From a bacterium (GTDB taxonomy: Bacteria > Elusimicrobiota > Elusimicrobia > UBA1565 > UBA9628), in assembly GCA_021796015.1 (NCBI GenBank), contig JAJYOT010000007.1, positions 1-45,856 of the forward strand: a stretch of 45,856 bases of DNA. Reading direction: 5' to 3'. Made by a program: the position numbers and the translations under genes. Every line of letters starts with the position of its first letter. The stretch's first letter is position 1. This document shows positions 29,413 to 38,319 of the stretch, in pieces. The notes beneath the pieces were generated by a model. The model was not told where the DNA came from. It worked only from the letters and a program-made list of their open reading frames with translations, and did not search any database.

Positions 29413-30741
29413 GTGAAAAGATTTAAAAGCCTAATTTTATTTTTTCTTCTGGCCTTGCCCGCAGGCCCTCTTTTCGCGGCGTCCGACTTAACAACGCCCG
29501 CGAATCTCCACGCCTTGACTTGGAAAGATTGCGTTCAAATTGCATTTAAAGACAATCCCGATCTTGCCGCCGCTAGAAAAGCGATTGATTCCGCTCGCGC
29601 GACTTACTACGCGACTTGGAATGAGGTTTTGCCGAGTTTATCGAACTTGGAAGACGGATATACGAAAACGAACTCAAGCAACCAAGCTAGTTTCCTCGCT
29701 TCAAACGGAATCGCGAGCGGCGGTTTTCTTCCTTGGACGCTTCAGGGGTCCGCCCGCATGGATATTTTCAATTTCAAGGACTCCCAGGATATTCGCAAGG
29801 CCCATGCTTTTATTTCCCAGATGTGGGCGTCTTATCGAACCTCTTCCGTGACGGTTCGGTATAACTTGAAAGTCGCTTATTATCGTTTGCTTTTCGCCTA
29901 CCGGATGGTCAAAGTCGCCAAGGATATTTTAAAGCTTCGACAAGATAATACCGAGATGGTCCAATTGCTTTACAATAACGGTCAAGAATCCAAGGGAAAT
30001 TTGATGTTGTCCAAGGCCCAGACTAAATTAGCCCAGGAAGCGGTGGATCAAAACCAGCGGCGCTTGCGTTTGGCCCAAATTCAGCTGGATCAACTTTTAG
30101 GGAAAGATGGTTTTACTCAGGTCGCCGTTCAAGGGACTTTGGACCTTCCCGATCCGGCCACAGGATACCCTGATATGGCGTCCTTAGTCGAAAATAACCC
30201 GAATGTTCAACTCCAAAAAGCGATTTGGTGGGGCGCCAAAGCCGGAGTAGGACAATCTCTGAGCGCGATGTTGCCGAATGTCGGGGTTCTCTATACCCGG
30301 AGCAGCCTTGGAAACAATATGGTGGCGACCCAAAATCCAAGCTGGTCTTTTTTTGGATCCGTGGATCTTCCCATTTTTTCTAATGGCCCGTTAGGCAATT
30401 TCTTTACCTTGGTCAGCGCCAAAAGAACCGCCGATCAAAATGAGGAACAATTGCGTTCAACACGGCTTTTGACGCGAGAGACAATGGAAAACGCCTGGTA
30501 TAATCTCAAAAATGAAGCGCAACTTGTAGATGTGTGGACTTACCGCGTCAAGGCGACCAAACAAAGAAATGACGAGTCAACCATCCGCTATAGTGCGGGA
30601 CTCATGACCTATGACACCTGGGAAATCGCCGTGACCGATCTTGTCAACGCGGAACAAATCTTAATTCAAGATCAGTTCACGGAGGCGGAATATTTGGCCG
30701 CTTGGGAAGAGTCCGAGGGAGTGGCTTTGGAGGACAAATGA
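29413..30741 (+). CDS. TolC-family outer-membrane efflux protein
   Basis: Outer-membrane channel of a tripartite exporter, 442 aa from a GTG at 29413 with a signal peptide (LILFFLLALPAGPLFA). The TolC pattern is visible as two halves with long helices: LTWKDCVQIAFKDNPDLAAA near the N terminus (the usual opening), and LREQ-like coils such as NGQESKGNLMLSKAQTKLAQ and STRLLTRETMENAWYNLKNE. The ribosome site is weak (GAGTG). Its stop overlaps the MacA-like start by four bases, so it belongs to the same exporter. Confidence 0.9.
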   Translation: MKRFKSLILFFLLALPAGPLFAASDLTTPANLHALTWKDCVQIAFKDNPDLAAARKAIDSARATYYATWNEVLPSLSNLEDGYTKTNSSNQASFLASNGIASGGFLPWTLQGSARMDIFNFKDSQDIRKAHAFISQMWASYRTSSVTVRYNLKVAYYRLLFAYRMVKVAKDILKLRQDNTEMVQLLYNNGQESKGNLMLSKAQTKLAQEAVDQNQRRLRLAQIQLDQLLGKDGFTQVAVQGTLDLPDPATGYPDMASLVENNPNVQLQKAIWWGAKAGVGQSLSAMLPNVGVLYTRSSLGNNMVATQNPSWSFFGSVDLPIFSNGPLGNFFTLVSAKRTADQNEEQLRSTRLLTRETMENAWYNLKNEAQLVDVWTYRVKATKQRNDESTIRYSAGLMTYDTWEIAVTDLVNAEQILIQDQFTEAEYLAAWEESEGVALEDK

Positions 30742-31697
30742 AGAAAATTTTGTTATGGAGTTTGGCTGCGATCCTTGTGGGAGGAGCCTTCTTTTATTGG
30801 CATAAAAAAAATGAGAAACCGAAGGACTCAGGGAAAATTATTTTGGTTCGCCGCGGGCCTTTGCAAGAAACTGTTGAATCAACCGGAAATGTCGCGCCTT
30901 TAAACCGGGTGGAAATTAAACCGGCTATCTCCGGGCGCATTGATAAATATTTAGTGGATGAGGGCAGCGTGGTCAAGGCCGGTCAAGTGATTGCCTGGAT
31001 GAGCTCTTCCGATCGGGTGGCGATTATGGACGCGGCCCGGTCCCAAGGTCCTGCGGCCCTTAAAAAATGGGAGGACAGTTATAAGCCGACTCCGATTATC
31101 GCTCCGATTTCTGGGGTGGTCATTCTCAGAAATATCGTGGATGGTCAAACGGTGGATGCTTCGACGGTTCTTTTCGCGATGTCGGATAAGCTCATTGTTA
31201 TCGCTCAAGTGGATGAAACCGATATTGGAAAAATTCATTTGGGAATGCCGGCTAAAATTATTCTGGATGCCTACCCCAATCGAACGGCGATGGGAAAAGT
31301 TTTCGATATTCTCCATGAAGGCGTTAATACCTCCAATGTCATTACTTATAATGTCAAAATCAGCCCGGACGGCGGCGCTCCCGCTTATTATAAATCTCAA
31401 ATGACGGCTAATGTTAATTTTATTGTCAAAGAAAATAAGAACGCTCTTTTCATTCCAGCGATAGCCGTCAAACAAAAAGATGACCATAACTTTGTTTTAG
31501 TTCCCATTCCTAATGGAAAACCAAGAGAGGTCTCGGTGACTCTTGGAATTCAAGACGGGACCAACGATGAAATTATCTCGGGCCTCAAAGACGGAGATTC
31601 TGTCTTTATTCCAGGAGGTCATTACGTTCCCCGTGAGGCCCAGACAAGTCCCTTAGCCTTCGGCGCTAAAAAGAAAGGGAAAAAACCTGCTTTTTAA
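30738..31697 (+). CDS. MacA-like membrane-fusion (HlyD/RND-type) protein with very short hairpin
   Basis: Periplasmic adaptor linking the MacB pump to the TolC channel, 319 aa, anchored by an N-terminal helix (LLWSLAAILVGGAFFYWHKK). Barrel-sandwich halves are ETVESTGNVAPLNRVEIKPA with GRIDKYLVDEGSVVKAGQVI, and IIAPISGVVILRNIVDGQTV. Beta-barrel and membrane-proximal parts follow (VDETDIGKIHLGMPAKIILD; FIPAIAVKQKDDHNFVLVPI). Between the two lipoyl halves only about 30 residues lie (88-117), where E. coli MacA has a long alpha-hairpin that reaches TolC. Start: ATG 30738, ATGA with the tolC stop. Confidence 0.9.
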   Translation: MKKILLWSLAAILVGGAFFYWHKKNEKPKDSGKIILVRRGPLQETVESTGNVAPLNRVEIKPAISGRIDKYLVDEGSVVKAGQVIAWMSSSDRVAIMDAARSQGPAALKKWEDSYKPTPIIAPISGVVILRNIVDGQTVDASTVLFAMSDKLIVIAQVDETDIGKIHLGMPAKIILDAYPNRTAMGKVFDILHEGVNTSNVITYNVKISPDGGAPAYYKSQMTANVNFIVKENKNALFIPAIAVKQKDDHNFVLVPIPNGKPREVSVTLGIQDGTNDEIISGLKDGDSVFIPGGHYVPREAQTSPLAFGAKKKGKKPAF

Positions 31698-31705
31698 TTT
31701 GAAAC

Positions 31706-33724
31706 ATGTCCCTCATTAAACTAGAGAATATACGGCACTCCTATAAAGTTGGTTCAGGAAATCTTCTAGTTCTTAAGGGAATTGATTTATCCGTCGAACA
31801 AGGGGAATTTGTCGCGATCATGGGTCCCTCGGGATCTGGAAAATCCACCTTGCTTCAAATTCTAGGGCTATTGGAACGCCCGACGGAAGGCCGCTATTTT
31901 TTGATGGGAAAAGACGTATCTAGACTCTCTGACGATGAGGGCGCGGCTCTTCGCTCAAAAACCATTGGGTTTATTTTTCAGACATTTAATTTATTGTCGC
32001 GCACCAATGCCTTGGATAATGTGCTTCTCCCGGCGATTTACGCCGGCCAAGGGGTTTCCCAGCCAAGAGCTCTGGAGCTTCTTAAAGACGTTGGGCTTTC
32101 GGAGCGCGTCCATCATAAACCTAATCAGCTTTCCGGAGGCCAACAGCAAAGGGTTGCGATCGCAAGGTCTCTCATTAATTCCCCTAAAATTATTTTCGCC
32201 GATGAACCGACCGGAAATTTGGCTTCCGATCAGGCTGAGGAAGTGCTTGAAAAATTATCCGAGCTTAACGCGCGTGGAATAACTGTGATTATGGTCACTC
32301 ATGAACCGGATATCGCTTCTTATGCCGAGCGGATTATTAGAATCAAGGATGGTTGTGTCCAATCTGATGAGAAAAACCAAAATCCCAAGAAGAGAGAGGA
32401 GAAGCCAAGGCCAAATCAGGACGCGCGGGAACTTCCATCTCCTGAAGGAGTCATCCGTTCAGCCCAAATACTTCCCGATCTGAGCTGGCTTGAAGTTAAG
32501 GAGAATGCTTCTTCCGCCGCGCGCGCGATTTTAGCCAATAAAACGCGCTCTTTCTTATCGGTATTAGGGATTTTAATCGGGGTTTGTTCGGTTATTGCGA
32601 TGTTGGCCATCGGGCGTGGAGCGCAAAAATCCATTGAAGCCCGCATTTCGGGATTGGGCTCCAATTTAATCATGATTTGGCCTTTTTCTTCGGCTATGTT
32701 TCATGGAGGGACAGGGACCATCTCCCGATTGACCTTGGCCGACATGACGTCTATTTCCCATCTCAGTTCCCATATTATTGCGGTCAATGGCGAGGTGGAG
32801 GGAAATGAGCAAGTTATTTATAAAGATAAGAATACCAATACGGAGGTCCATGGAGATTTTTCCTCCTATGCTTCTATGCACTCCGCTGAACCGTATTACG
32901 GACGTTTCTTTACAGAGGAGGAAAACAATGATATTGCCCAGGTCGCGGTTTTAGGACAAACCGTCGTTAATACTTTATTTGGGACAATCGATCCGGTGGG
33001 AAAACAGATTAAAATTAAACGCATTAGTTTTAAAGTAATAGGAATCTTGCCCCCCAAGGGTTCAAGCGCCTGGCATGATGAAGACGACCTAATTGTTATT
33101 CCTCTTAAGACCGCGATGATGAAACTCGGACTTAGCGGTTGGAGCAGTTCAAATAGCCGAGGCCGTTATCTTCAACGTGTGGAAGTGGAATGTGATGGCC
33201 CTAATTCTATTGATCGAGTCATGGCCAAGATTAAAGCTTTCTTAAGGCTGCGTCATCATTTGCCAGCCTATAAAAAAGATGATTTTACCGTTCGTAATAT
33301 GCAGGAAGTTGAATCTACTCTGACCGAGACAACGAAAACTTTTGGAATTCTTTTGGGAATTATCGCCGCGATCTCCATACTCGTTGGTGGGATTGGGATT
33401 ATGAATATCATGCTGGTTTCGGTGACTGAGAGAACCCGGGAAATTGGCCTTAGAAAAGCCGTGGGAGCCCCCCGGCGCGCGATTCTCGCTCAGTTTCTCA
33501 TCGAATCGGCGTTACTTTCTTTGCTTGGAGGAACGGTTGGAGTCCTTTTGGGGGTCGGAATCGCGTTTGTGATGACTCATTATGCTGGTTGGGCCGCGAT
33601 TGTGAGTCCGCAGTCCGTTATTCTGGCCTTTGGCTGTTCCGCGATCATTGGAATTATCTTCGGCTTTTGGCCGGCCCGCAAGGCGGCTCTGTTGTCGCCC
33701 ATTGAAGCGTTGCGTTATGAGTGA
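31706..33724 (+). CDS. macB: MacB-type ABC transporter, fused ATPase-permease
   Basis: 672 residues. N-terminal ABC ATPase: Walker A GPSGSGKS (40-47), signature LSGGQQQR, Walker B KIIFADEPTGNL, H-loop VTHEP. A charged linker (about 225-265) leads to the MacB permease: four membrane helices (near 285-305, 550-575, 600-625, 640-660) and a large periplasmic domain (MacB_PCD) between the first and second. MacB pumps work by mechanotransmission, driving substrates from the periplasm through TolC. Substrates elsewhere include macrolides, peptides and lipoproteins; this one is unknown. Nine bases after the MacA-like gene, under control of the upstream ECF sigma pair by inference. Confidence 0.95.
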   Translation: MSLIKLENIRHSYKVGSGNLLVLKGIDLSVEQGEFVAIMGPSGSGKSTLLQILGLLERPTEGRYFLMGKDVSRLSDDEGAALRSKTIGFIFQTFNLLSRTNALDNVLLPAIYAGQGVSQPRALELLKDVGLSERVHHKPNQLSGGQQQRVAIARSLINSPKIIFADEPTGNLASDQAEEVLEKLSELNARGITVIMVTHEPDIASYAERIIRIKDGCVQSDEKNQNPKKREEKPRPNQDARELPSPEGVIRSAQILPDLSWLEVKENASSAARAILANKTRSFLSVLGILIGVCSVIAMLAIGRGAQKSIEARISGLGSNLIMIWPFSSAMFHGGTGTISRLTLADMTSISHLSSHIIAVNGEVEGNEQVIYKDKNTNTEVHGDFSSYASMHSAEPYYGRFFTEEENNDIAQVAVLGQTVVNTLFGTIDPVGKQIKIKRISFKVIGILPPKGSSAWHDEDDLIVIPLKTAMMKLGLSGWSSSNSRGRYLQRVEVECDGPNSIDRVMAKIKAFLRLRHHLPAYKKDDFTVRNMQEVESTLTETTKTFGILLGIIAAISILVGGIGIMNIMLVSVTERTREIGLRKAVGAPRRAILAQFLIESALLSLLGGTVGVLLGVGIAFVMTHYAGWAAIVSPQSVILAFGCSAIIGIIFGFWPARKAALLSPIEALRYE

Positions 33725-33730
33725 TAAAAA

Positions 33731-34099
33731 ATGAATCCTAAATTTTGGCTCCGCGCCGGTAGTATTCTTATGTTTTTAGGCGTGGCGGCAGGGGCTTTTG
33801 GCGCCCACGGCCTTAAAAATTTTCTTTCTCCGGAGATGAAACAGGTTTATGAGACAGGCGTCAAATATCAGATCTACCATGCTTTGGCTCTTTTACTCCT
33901 TTCTGTAATTGCGCCGAGAACCCCAAATCCTTGGGTTGAGCGGGCGGGGTTTTCTTTTTTGATTGGGATTTTTTTGTTTTCCGGAAGCCTTTACGCGTTG
34001 TCTCTCAGTGGAATCAAAAAGTTTGGGTTCATTACCCCATTAGGGGGTCTTGCGTTTTTGGCCGGTTGGGCTTTTCTGTCTATTTCTTCCTTCAATTAG
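33731..34099 (+). CDS. DUF423 family membrane protein
   Basis: 122 residues with four membrane helices and the DUF423/YgdD pattern: GVAAGAFGAHGLKNFLSPEM near the start, YQIYHALALLLLSVIAP, LFSGSLYALSLSG and TPLGGLAFLAGWAFL. Function is not established for the family. It begins six bases after macB, so it may be transcribed with the exporter, and it ends just before a strong bidirectional terminator. Confidence 0.92.
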   Translation: MNPKFWLRAGSILMFLGVAAGAFGAHGLKNFLSPEMKQVYETGVKYQIYHALALLLLSVIAPRTPNPWVERAGFSFLIGIFLFSGSLYALSLSGIKKFGFITPLGGLAFLAGWAFLSISSFN

Positions 34100-34108
34100 T
34101 TCCTCAAT

Positions 34109-34139
34109 AAAAAAGCGCCCCGCAAAAGGGCGCTTTTTT
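34109..34139. terminator. bidirectional intrinsic terminator
   Basis: Perfect 12-base stem AAAAAAGCGCCC / GGGCGCTTTTTT with a 7-base loop (CGCAAAA). It gives a U-run on both strands and separates the convergent DUF423 and FKBP genes. Confidence 0.92.
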
Positions 34140-34157
34140 CTACGCAGGATAATCGGA

Positions 34158-34691
34158 TTAAGATTTTCCGGTATCAACGCTGACGACGGTCACATCGAAA
34201 TTAAGAGTTTTTCCGGCCAAGGGGGAGTTTAAATTCAGAGTGACATTTGTCTTGCCGATTTTTGAAACAATCGCTTGGAAATGACGCCCGTTTTTGGCGG
34301 TTCCCCCGACCGTAGATCCAACTTTGAGAGTAGAAAGCTCTTTGAAAGAAGTCTTGGGAACTTTGACAAAGGCCTTAGGATCGACGAGACCATAGCCGTT
34401 TTGTGGAGAGACCACCACATGTTTTTGATCTCCGGCCTTAAGACCCATCAGGGCGCTATCGAGTCCGGGAATAATTTCTCCGGAACCCTCGATAAACATG
34501 AGGGGTTTTTTCCCAACGGAGGTGTCAACGACTTGTCCGTCCACTTTAAGGGTGTAATCGATTTGTACGGCCGAACCTTTTTGAATCGCTTGTCCCCCCC
34601 CCGTCATTTTTTTGCAGGCGGCAAAGCCAAGAACAATGATCCCAAGGATGGCTAATTGAGATTTGAAGTTAAACTTTTGATTCTTGAACAT
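34158..34691 (-). CDS. FKBP-type peptidyl-prolyl isomerase, SlyD-like, probable lipoprotein
   Basis: 177 residues. A hydrophobic N terminus ends in GFAAC, an imperfect lipobox with Cys26, implying a lipid anchor outside the cytoplasm. The FKBP part begins GSAVQIDYTLKVDGQVVDTS and has the active-site EGSGEIIPGLDSALMGLKAG and the IF-domain insertion (VSPQNGYGLVDPKAFVKV). The SlyD-type end is LNLNSPLAGKTLNFDVTVVSV. SlyD proteins are normally cytosolic metallochaperones with a His-rich tail; this one has a signal and no such tail. It is the last gene on the minus strand before the shared terminator, 37 bases after ftsH. Confidence 0.9.
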   Translation of the reverse strand: MFKNQKFNFKSQLAILGIIVLGFAACKKMTGGGQAIQKGSAVQIDYTLKVDGQVVDTSVGKKPLMFIEGSGEIIPGLDSALMGLKAGDQKHVVVSPQNGYGLVDPKAFVKVPKTSFKELSTLKVGSTVGGTAKNGRHFQAIVSKIGKTNVTLNLNSPLAGKTLNFDVTVVSVDTGKS

Positions 34692-34728
34692 GATGGTTCT
34701 CCTTTATATCCGTATGGGCTATTATAGC

Positions 34729-36549
34729 TTAAGCGACTCCCATTTGAAGCCCATTCTTTAAAATGACGTCAATGTCCTCGCCATCGAGAACTTCCCGGTC
34801 AAAAAGTTTTGCCGCGAGGTCATCTAGAATTTTCTTGTGGGTGAGAAGAAGATTTCGAGCTTTTTCATGGGCCTCGGTCACTAGTCGTTTGACTTCTTCG
34901 TCAATGAGTTGAGCCGTTCTTTCTGAGTAACCGTTTTGTTGTGAAATATCTCGTCCTAAAAAAACTTCCTGTTCGGGTTTTTTAAGAGACAAAGGTCCGA
35001 CTTTGTCGGACATTCCGAATTCCGTGACCATTTTGGTCGCGTAGGAAGATGCTTTTTGGAGATCGTCGGAAGCGCCGGTGGTGATCTCGTTAAATGCCAA
35101 TTCTTCCGCGCAACGACCACCGAGAAGAACGGCTAAGCGGTTCAAGATTTCGCCGCGGGAGGTTAAGTACTTATCCTCAGTTGGAAGTTGGAGCGTGTAT
35201 CCCAAGGCGTGACCGCGAGAAACAATGGACACCTTATGGACAGGATCAGAATTGGGCAAAAGTTTGGCGACCAAGGTGTGCCCCGATTCATGATAGGCCA
35301 CGATATTTTTTTCTTTATCGGACATGAGGCTTGATTTTTTCTGCGGGCCGGCCATCACTCGCTCGATAGATTCCTCAAGGTCGCTCATCTCAACTTCGGG
35401 CTTGTCTTTGCGGGCGGCAAGAAGCGCCGCTTCATTGATAACGTTGGCTAAATCCGCCCCTGAAAATCCGGGGGTCCGGCGCGCGATGACGGAGAGATCA
35501 ACCTTAGCCGACATCTTGATGTCTTTGGCGTGAACTTTCAAAATTTCTTCCCGTCCTTTAAGATGAGGGGCGGGCACGTGAATTTGGCGGTCGAAACGGC
35601 CCGGGCGGAGAAGAGCCGGGTCAATGACGTCGGGGCGGTTGGTCGCCGCAATGAGAACGATTCCTTGGTTTTGTTCAAAGCCGTCGAGTTCAATGAGAAG
35701 TTGATTCAAGGTTTGCTCGCGCTCGTCGTGCCCTCCTCCAATTCCGGCGAAGCGATGTCTTCCTACCGCGTCAAGTTCATCAATAAAAATCACAGCGGGG
35801 GCGGCTTTTCGCGCTTGATCGAAAAGGTCTCTCACGCGAGAGGCCCCGACGCCGACGAACATTTCGACGAATTCAGAGGCGGAGGCCGAGAAAAATGGAA
35901 CCCCGGCTTCTCCAGAGACGGCCCGGGCAAGCAAGGTTTTTCCGGTTCCCGGTTGTCCAAAAAGGAGAACTCCTCTGGGCATTTTTCCCCCTAACCTCTG
36001 AAATCTTGCGGGATTTTTTAGGAACTCGACAATTTCTTGAAGTTCTTCTTTGGATTCGTCGCATCCGGCGACATCGCCAAAAGTCGTCTTTTTCTTTTTG
36101 TCGTCCACCATTCGCGCTTTGGTCCTTCCGAAAGACATCGCCTGTTTTCCCCCCATCTGCACCTGGCGGATGACAAAAATCCACCAGAGGGCGAAAAAGA
36201 GAACAACCCAGCCGATATTGACGATGAGGCTGGTCACCCAACTGCGATCGGGTTCCCCGGAAAAGTTTTTGACATTATATTTTTCCAAGTCTTGGACTAA
36301 TTTTAGATCCGGCAAGGGAATAGTTTTGAAATCTTCTATTTTGCCGCTATCTTCTTTTATTTTTCCCGATATGAGATCAGGGCTGACTTTCACATCGCTA
36401 ATGTTCCCTGTCTTAAGCTCGGCTTTAAATTCGGAATAAGGAATTTCCTTATCGGATAGGGTGGGGGTTTTTATGTTTTTAAATAGAACGATGATGAGGA
36501 GAAAGGCTGCGGCCCATAGAATCAATTGTTTGATGTTTTTATTTTCCAT
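34729..36549 (-). CDS. ftsH: ATP-dependent zinc metalloprotease FtsH
   Basis: Membrane-bound AAA+ protease that degrades misfolded membrane proteins and regulators. 606 residues: helix 1 at about 7-24, a periplasmic domain, helix 2 at about 106-126, then the AAA module with Walker A GQPGTGKT (198-205), Walker [11 protein letters not shown], the [21 protein letters not shown] and the zinc site HESGH (420-424). Third zinc ligand Asp lies in ASDDLQKAS. The family pore motif [13 protein letters not shown] is present. It follows hpt by 15 bases, the classic tilS-hpt-ftsH order of bacteria, here without tilS. Confidence 0.98.
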   Translation of the reverse strand: MENKNIKQLILWAAAFLLIIVLFKNIKTPTLSDKEIPYSEFKAELKTGNISDVKVSPDLISGKIKEDSGKIEDFKTIPLPDLKLVQDLEKYNVKNFSGEPDRSWVTSLIVNIGWVVLFFALWWIFVIRQVQMGGKQAMSFGRTKARMVDDKKKKTTFGDVAGCDESKEELQEIVEFLKNPARFQRLGGKMPRGVLLFGQPGTGKTLLARAVSGEAGVPFFSASASEFVEMFVGVGASRVRDLFDQARKAAPAVIFIDELDAVGRHRFAGIGGGHDEREQTLNQLLIELDGFEQNQGIVLIAATNRPDVIDPALLRPGRFDRQIHVPAPHLKGREEILKVHAKDIKMSAKVDLSVIARRTPGFSGADLANVINEAALLAARKDKPEVEMSDLEESIERVMAGPQKKSSLMSDKEKNIVAYHESGHTLVAKLLPNSDPVHKVSIVSRGHALGYTLQLPTEDKYLTSRGEILNRLAVLLGGRCAEELAFNEITTGASDDLQKASSYATKMVTEFGMSDKVGPLSLKKPEQEVFLGRDISQQNGYSERTAQLIDEEVKRLVTEAHEKARNLLLTHKKILDDLAAKLFDREVLDGEDIDVILKNGLQMGVA

Positions 36550-36564
36550 AGAGAGTTAATTTTA

Positions 36565-37116
36565 TTATTTTTTAAGGACGCCTATATACGGAAGATTCCT
36601 GTATTTTTCATCCAGATCGAGACCGTAACCAACGACAAATTCATTGGGAATGGTAAAGCCGACGTATTTGGCCTTGACCGAAATTTTTCGGCATTCGGGT
36701 TTATCGAGAAGTGAACAAACCTCCAAGGAGCGCGGGTTTCGAGTTCTGAGAATGTTCTCGAGATAGCTCAAGGTGAGTCCAGTATCAACAATGTCTTCTA
36801 TGATGATGACATCCCGTCCTTCGATTGTTTCCCGCAGATCCAAAAGCAGCCTTACGATTCCGTTTGATTTTTCGCCTGAATAAGAGGCTAGGCTCATGAA
36901 ATCAACGCAGCAGTCAATTGAGAGGGCCCGCATTAAATCAGACAGAAAAAAGACGCTTCCTTTTAGTATGCCAATGAGAATGGGGTTTTTGTCCGCGTAA
37001 TCTTTGGAGATTTGAGCGCCCAATTCCTTGATGCGAGAGCGAATTTGCTCCTCGGAAATAAGGATCTTTTTTATGTCGGCATTAATTTTTTCGTGAATTT
37101 CTCGCGTGGATGGCAT
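36565..37116 (-). CDS. hpt: hypoxanthine phosphoribosyltransferase
   Basis: Purine-salvage enzyme making IMP or GMP from hypoxanthine or guanine and PRPP. 183 aa, normal length. The PRPP loop is DVIIIEDIVDTGLTLSYL. The substrate-closing LIGILKGSVFFLSDLMRAL and the C-terminal KYVGFTIPNEFVVGYGLDLD, which stacks the purine, are typical. It is upstream of ftsH on the minus strand and divergent from ddl. Together with cytidine deaminase and MTA phosphorylase at the far end, the window shows several nucleoside-salvage functions. Confidence 0.97.
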   Translation of the reverse strand: MPSTREIHEKINADIKKILISEEQIRSRIKELGAQISKDYADKNPILIGILKGSVFFLSDLMRALSIDCCVDFMSLASYSGEKSNGIVRLLLDLRETIEGRDVIIIEDIVDTGLTLSYLENILRTRNPRSLEVCSLLDKPECRKISVKAKYVGFTIPNEFVVGYGLDLDEKYRNLPYIGVLKK

Positions 37117-37131
37117 CGTATCTTTTTATCA

Positions 37132-37137
37132 TATAAT
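37132..37137 (+). promoter_or_regulatory. candidate -10 element for ddl
   Basis: A perfect TATAAT, 35 bases before the ddl start, in an AT-rich gap between divergent hpt and ddl. No good -35 was found at the usual distance. Confidence 0.3.
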
Positions 37138-37172
37138 ATTTCTATTAATTTTTAAAAAGGAATTCTATATAA

Positions 37173-38261
37173 ATGGCTAAAAAGAGAGTATGGGTTTTAT
37201 GCGGAGGGGAATCGGCAGAGCGGGATGTTTCCATTGTTAGCGCCAGGACCATTTTTAACGCCTTGAATCCAAAAAAATACGAAAAAGAGCTCATTTGGAT
37301 TTCGCCTCAAGGCCAATGGATAAAAAAAAGCATTGTATTTATTGAACAATTTGAGAATGTAAGGCTTCCCAAGAATTTTGACTCTTCTTCCGGAAAGTTG
37401 GAACAAGGCTTGTTCGTGGGTGGTTTTCACGTGAAAACCCTGCCAGATGTTGTTTTTCCCGCGTTACATGGCCCTTTAGGCGAGGATGGCGCGATTCAAG
37501 GGTTTTTGGAGACGCTTCACATTCCGTATGTGGGTTGTGGGATTCTGGGATCAGCCTTGGGCATGGATAAAGAATTTGCGAAAGTATTAGCTGAACGCGC
37601 GAATATTCCAGTTTTACCCTATTTTTGTATTTATAATCCCAAAACAGCTAGAAATGCGGCGCAAAAATTAGGCTTCCCTGTCTTTGTCAAACCGGCGCGT
37701 CTAGGATCTTCGGTGGGAATTTCAAAAGTCTTATCCATGAGAGAACTTCTTCCCGCGGTAGAAAGTGCCTTTCAGTATGATACCAAGGTGTTGATTGAGA
37801 AAGGGGTTGAGCCCCGGGAGATTGAATGCGCGGTTCTGGGGGACCCCCATGCGACGGATTCCCGTTTTAAGTTGCGCGCATCCGCCCTTGGAGAGGTCAT
37901 TCCTCGTTCAGAGTTCTATGATTATAAGACTAAGTATTTAACACAAGATGGGGCCGGGCGAGAAATTCCGGCGAGATTAAGCGCGGGACAAACACGTCAA
38001 ATTCAAGAATACTCCCTTCAGATTTTTACAGCTCTTGATGGTTACGGTCTGGGACGCGTGGATTTTTTGATGGATCGGAAGACTGGAAAAGTTTATTTTA
38101 ATGAGATTAACACCTTGCCTGGGTTTACTGCTACAAGCATGTATCCGGCCCTTTGGGATTTTTCAGGTCTTAAAATTCAGTCTCTCATGGATATTTTAAT
38201 TGAATTAGCTCTTAAAAGGGGCGCGTCCATGAGGCGTCTCAAGAAAACCCCTCTCGTTTGA
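37173..38261 (+). CDS. ddl: D-alanine--D-alanine ligase
   Basis: ATP-grasp ligase making the D-Ala-D-Ala end of peptidoglycan precursors. 362 aa; N-terminal VWVLCGGESAERDVSIVSAR, HGPLGEDGAIQGFLE (with GEDG), PYVGCGILGSALGMDKEFAK. The ATP-grasp core has FPVFVKPARLGSSVGISKV and VLIEKGVEPREIECAVLG, and the C-terminal metal site is YFNEINTLPGFTATSMYPAL. It lies 58 bases before parA. A parS-like 18-base palindrome is embedded in its coding sequence at 37422-37439. Confidence 0.97.
   Translation: MAKKRVWVLCGGESAERDVSIVSARTIFNALNPKKYEKELIWISPQGQWIKKSIVFIEQFENVRLPKNFDSSSGKLEQGLFVGGFHVKTLPDVVFPALHGPLGEDGAIQGFLETLHIPYVGCGILGSALGMDKEFAKVLAERANIPVLPYFCIYNPKTARNAAQKLGFPVFVKPARLGSSVGISKVLSMRELLPAVESAFQYDTKVLIEKGVEPREIECAVLGDPHATDSRFKLRASALGEVIPRSEFYDYKTKYLTQDGAGREIPARLSAGQTRQIQEYSLQIFTALDGYGLGRVDFLMDRKTGKVYFNEINTLPGFTATSMYPALWDFSGLKIQSLMDILIELALKRGASMRRLKKTPLV
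37422..37439. promoter_or_regulatory. parS: parS-like centromere site inside ddl
   Basis: GGTTTTCACGTGAAAACC, a perfect 18-base palindrome. It shares the TTTCACGTGAAA core with the Bacillus-type parS consensus TGTTTCACGTGAAACA and differs in the two outer bases on each side. It lies about 880 bases upstream of parA. Confidence 0.65.
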
Positions 38262-38299
38262 TTTAAGGCTGATAAACTGCTAGCATGAATAGGCCGGAA

Positions 38300-38315
38300 G
38301 TTTTCACGGGAAAAC
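38300..38315. promoter_or_regulatory. parS: second parS-like site, abutting the parA start
   Basis: GTTTTCACGGGAAAAC matches the inner 16 bases of the site in ddl except for one base. It ends four bases before the parA TTG, so ParB bound here could also regulate parAB or block translation initiation. Confidence 0.55.
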
Positions 38316-38319
38316 TCAT

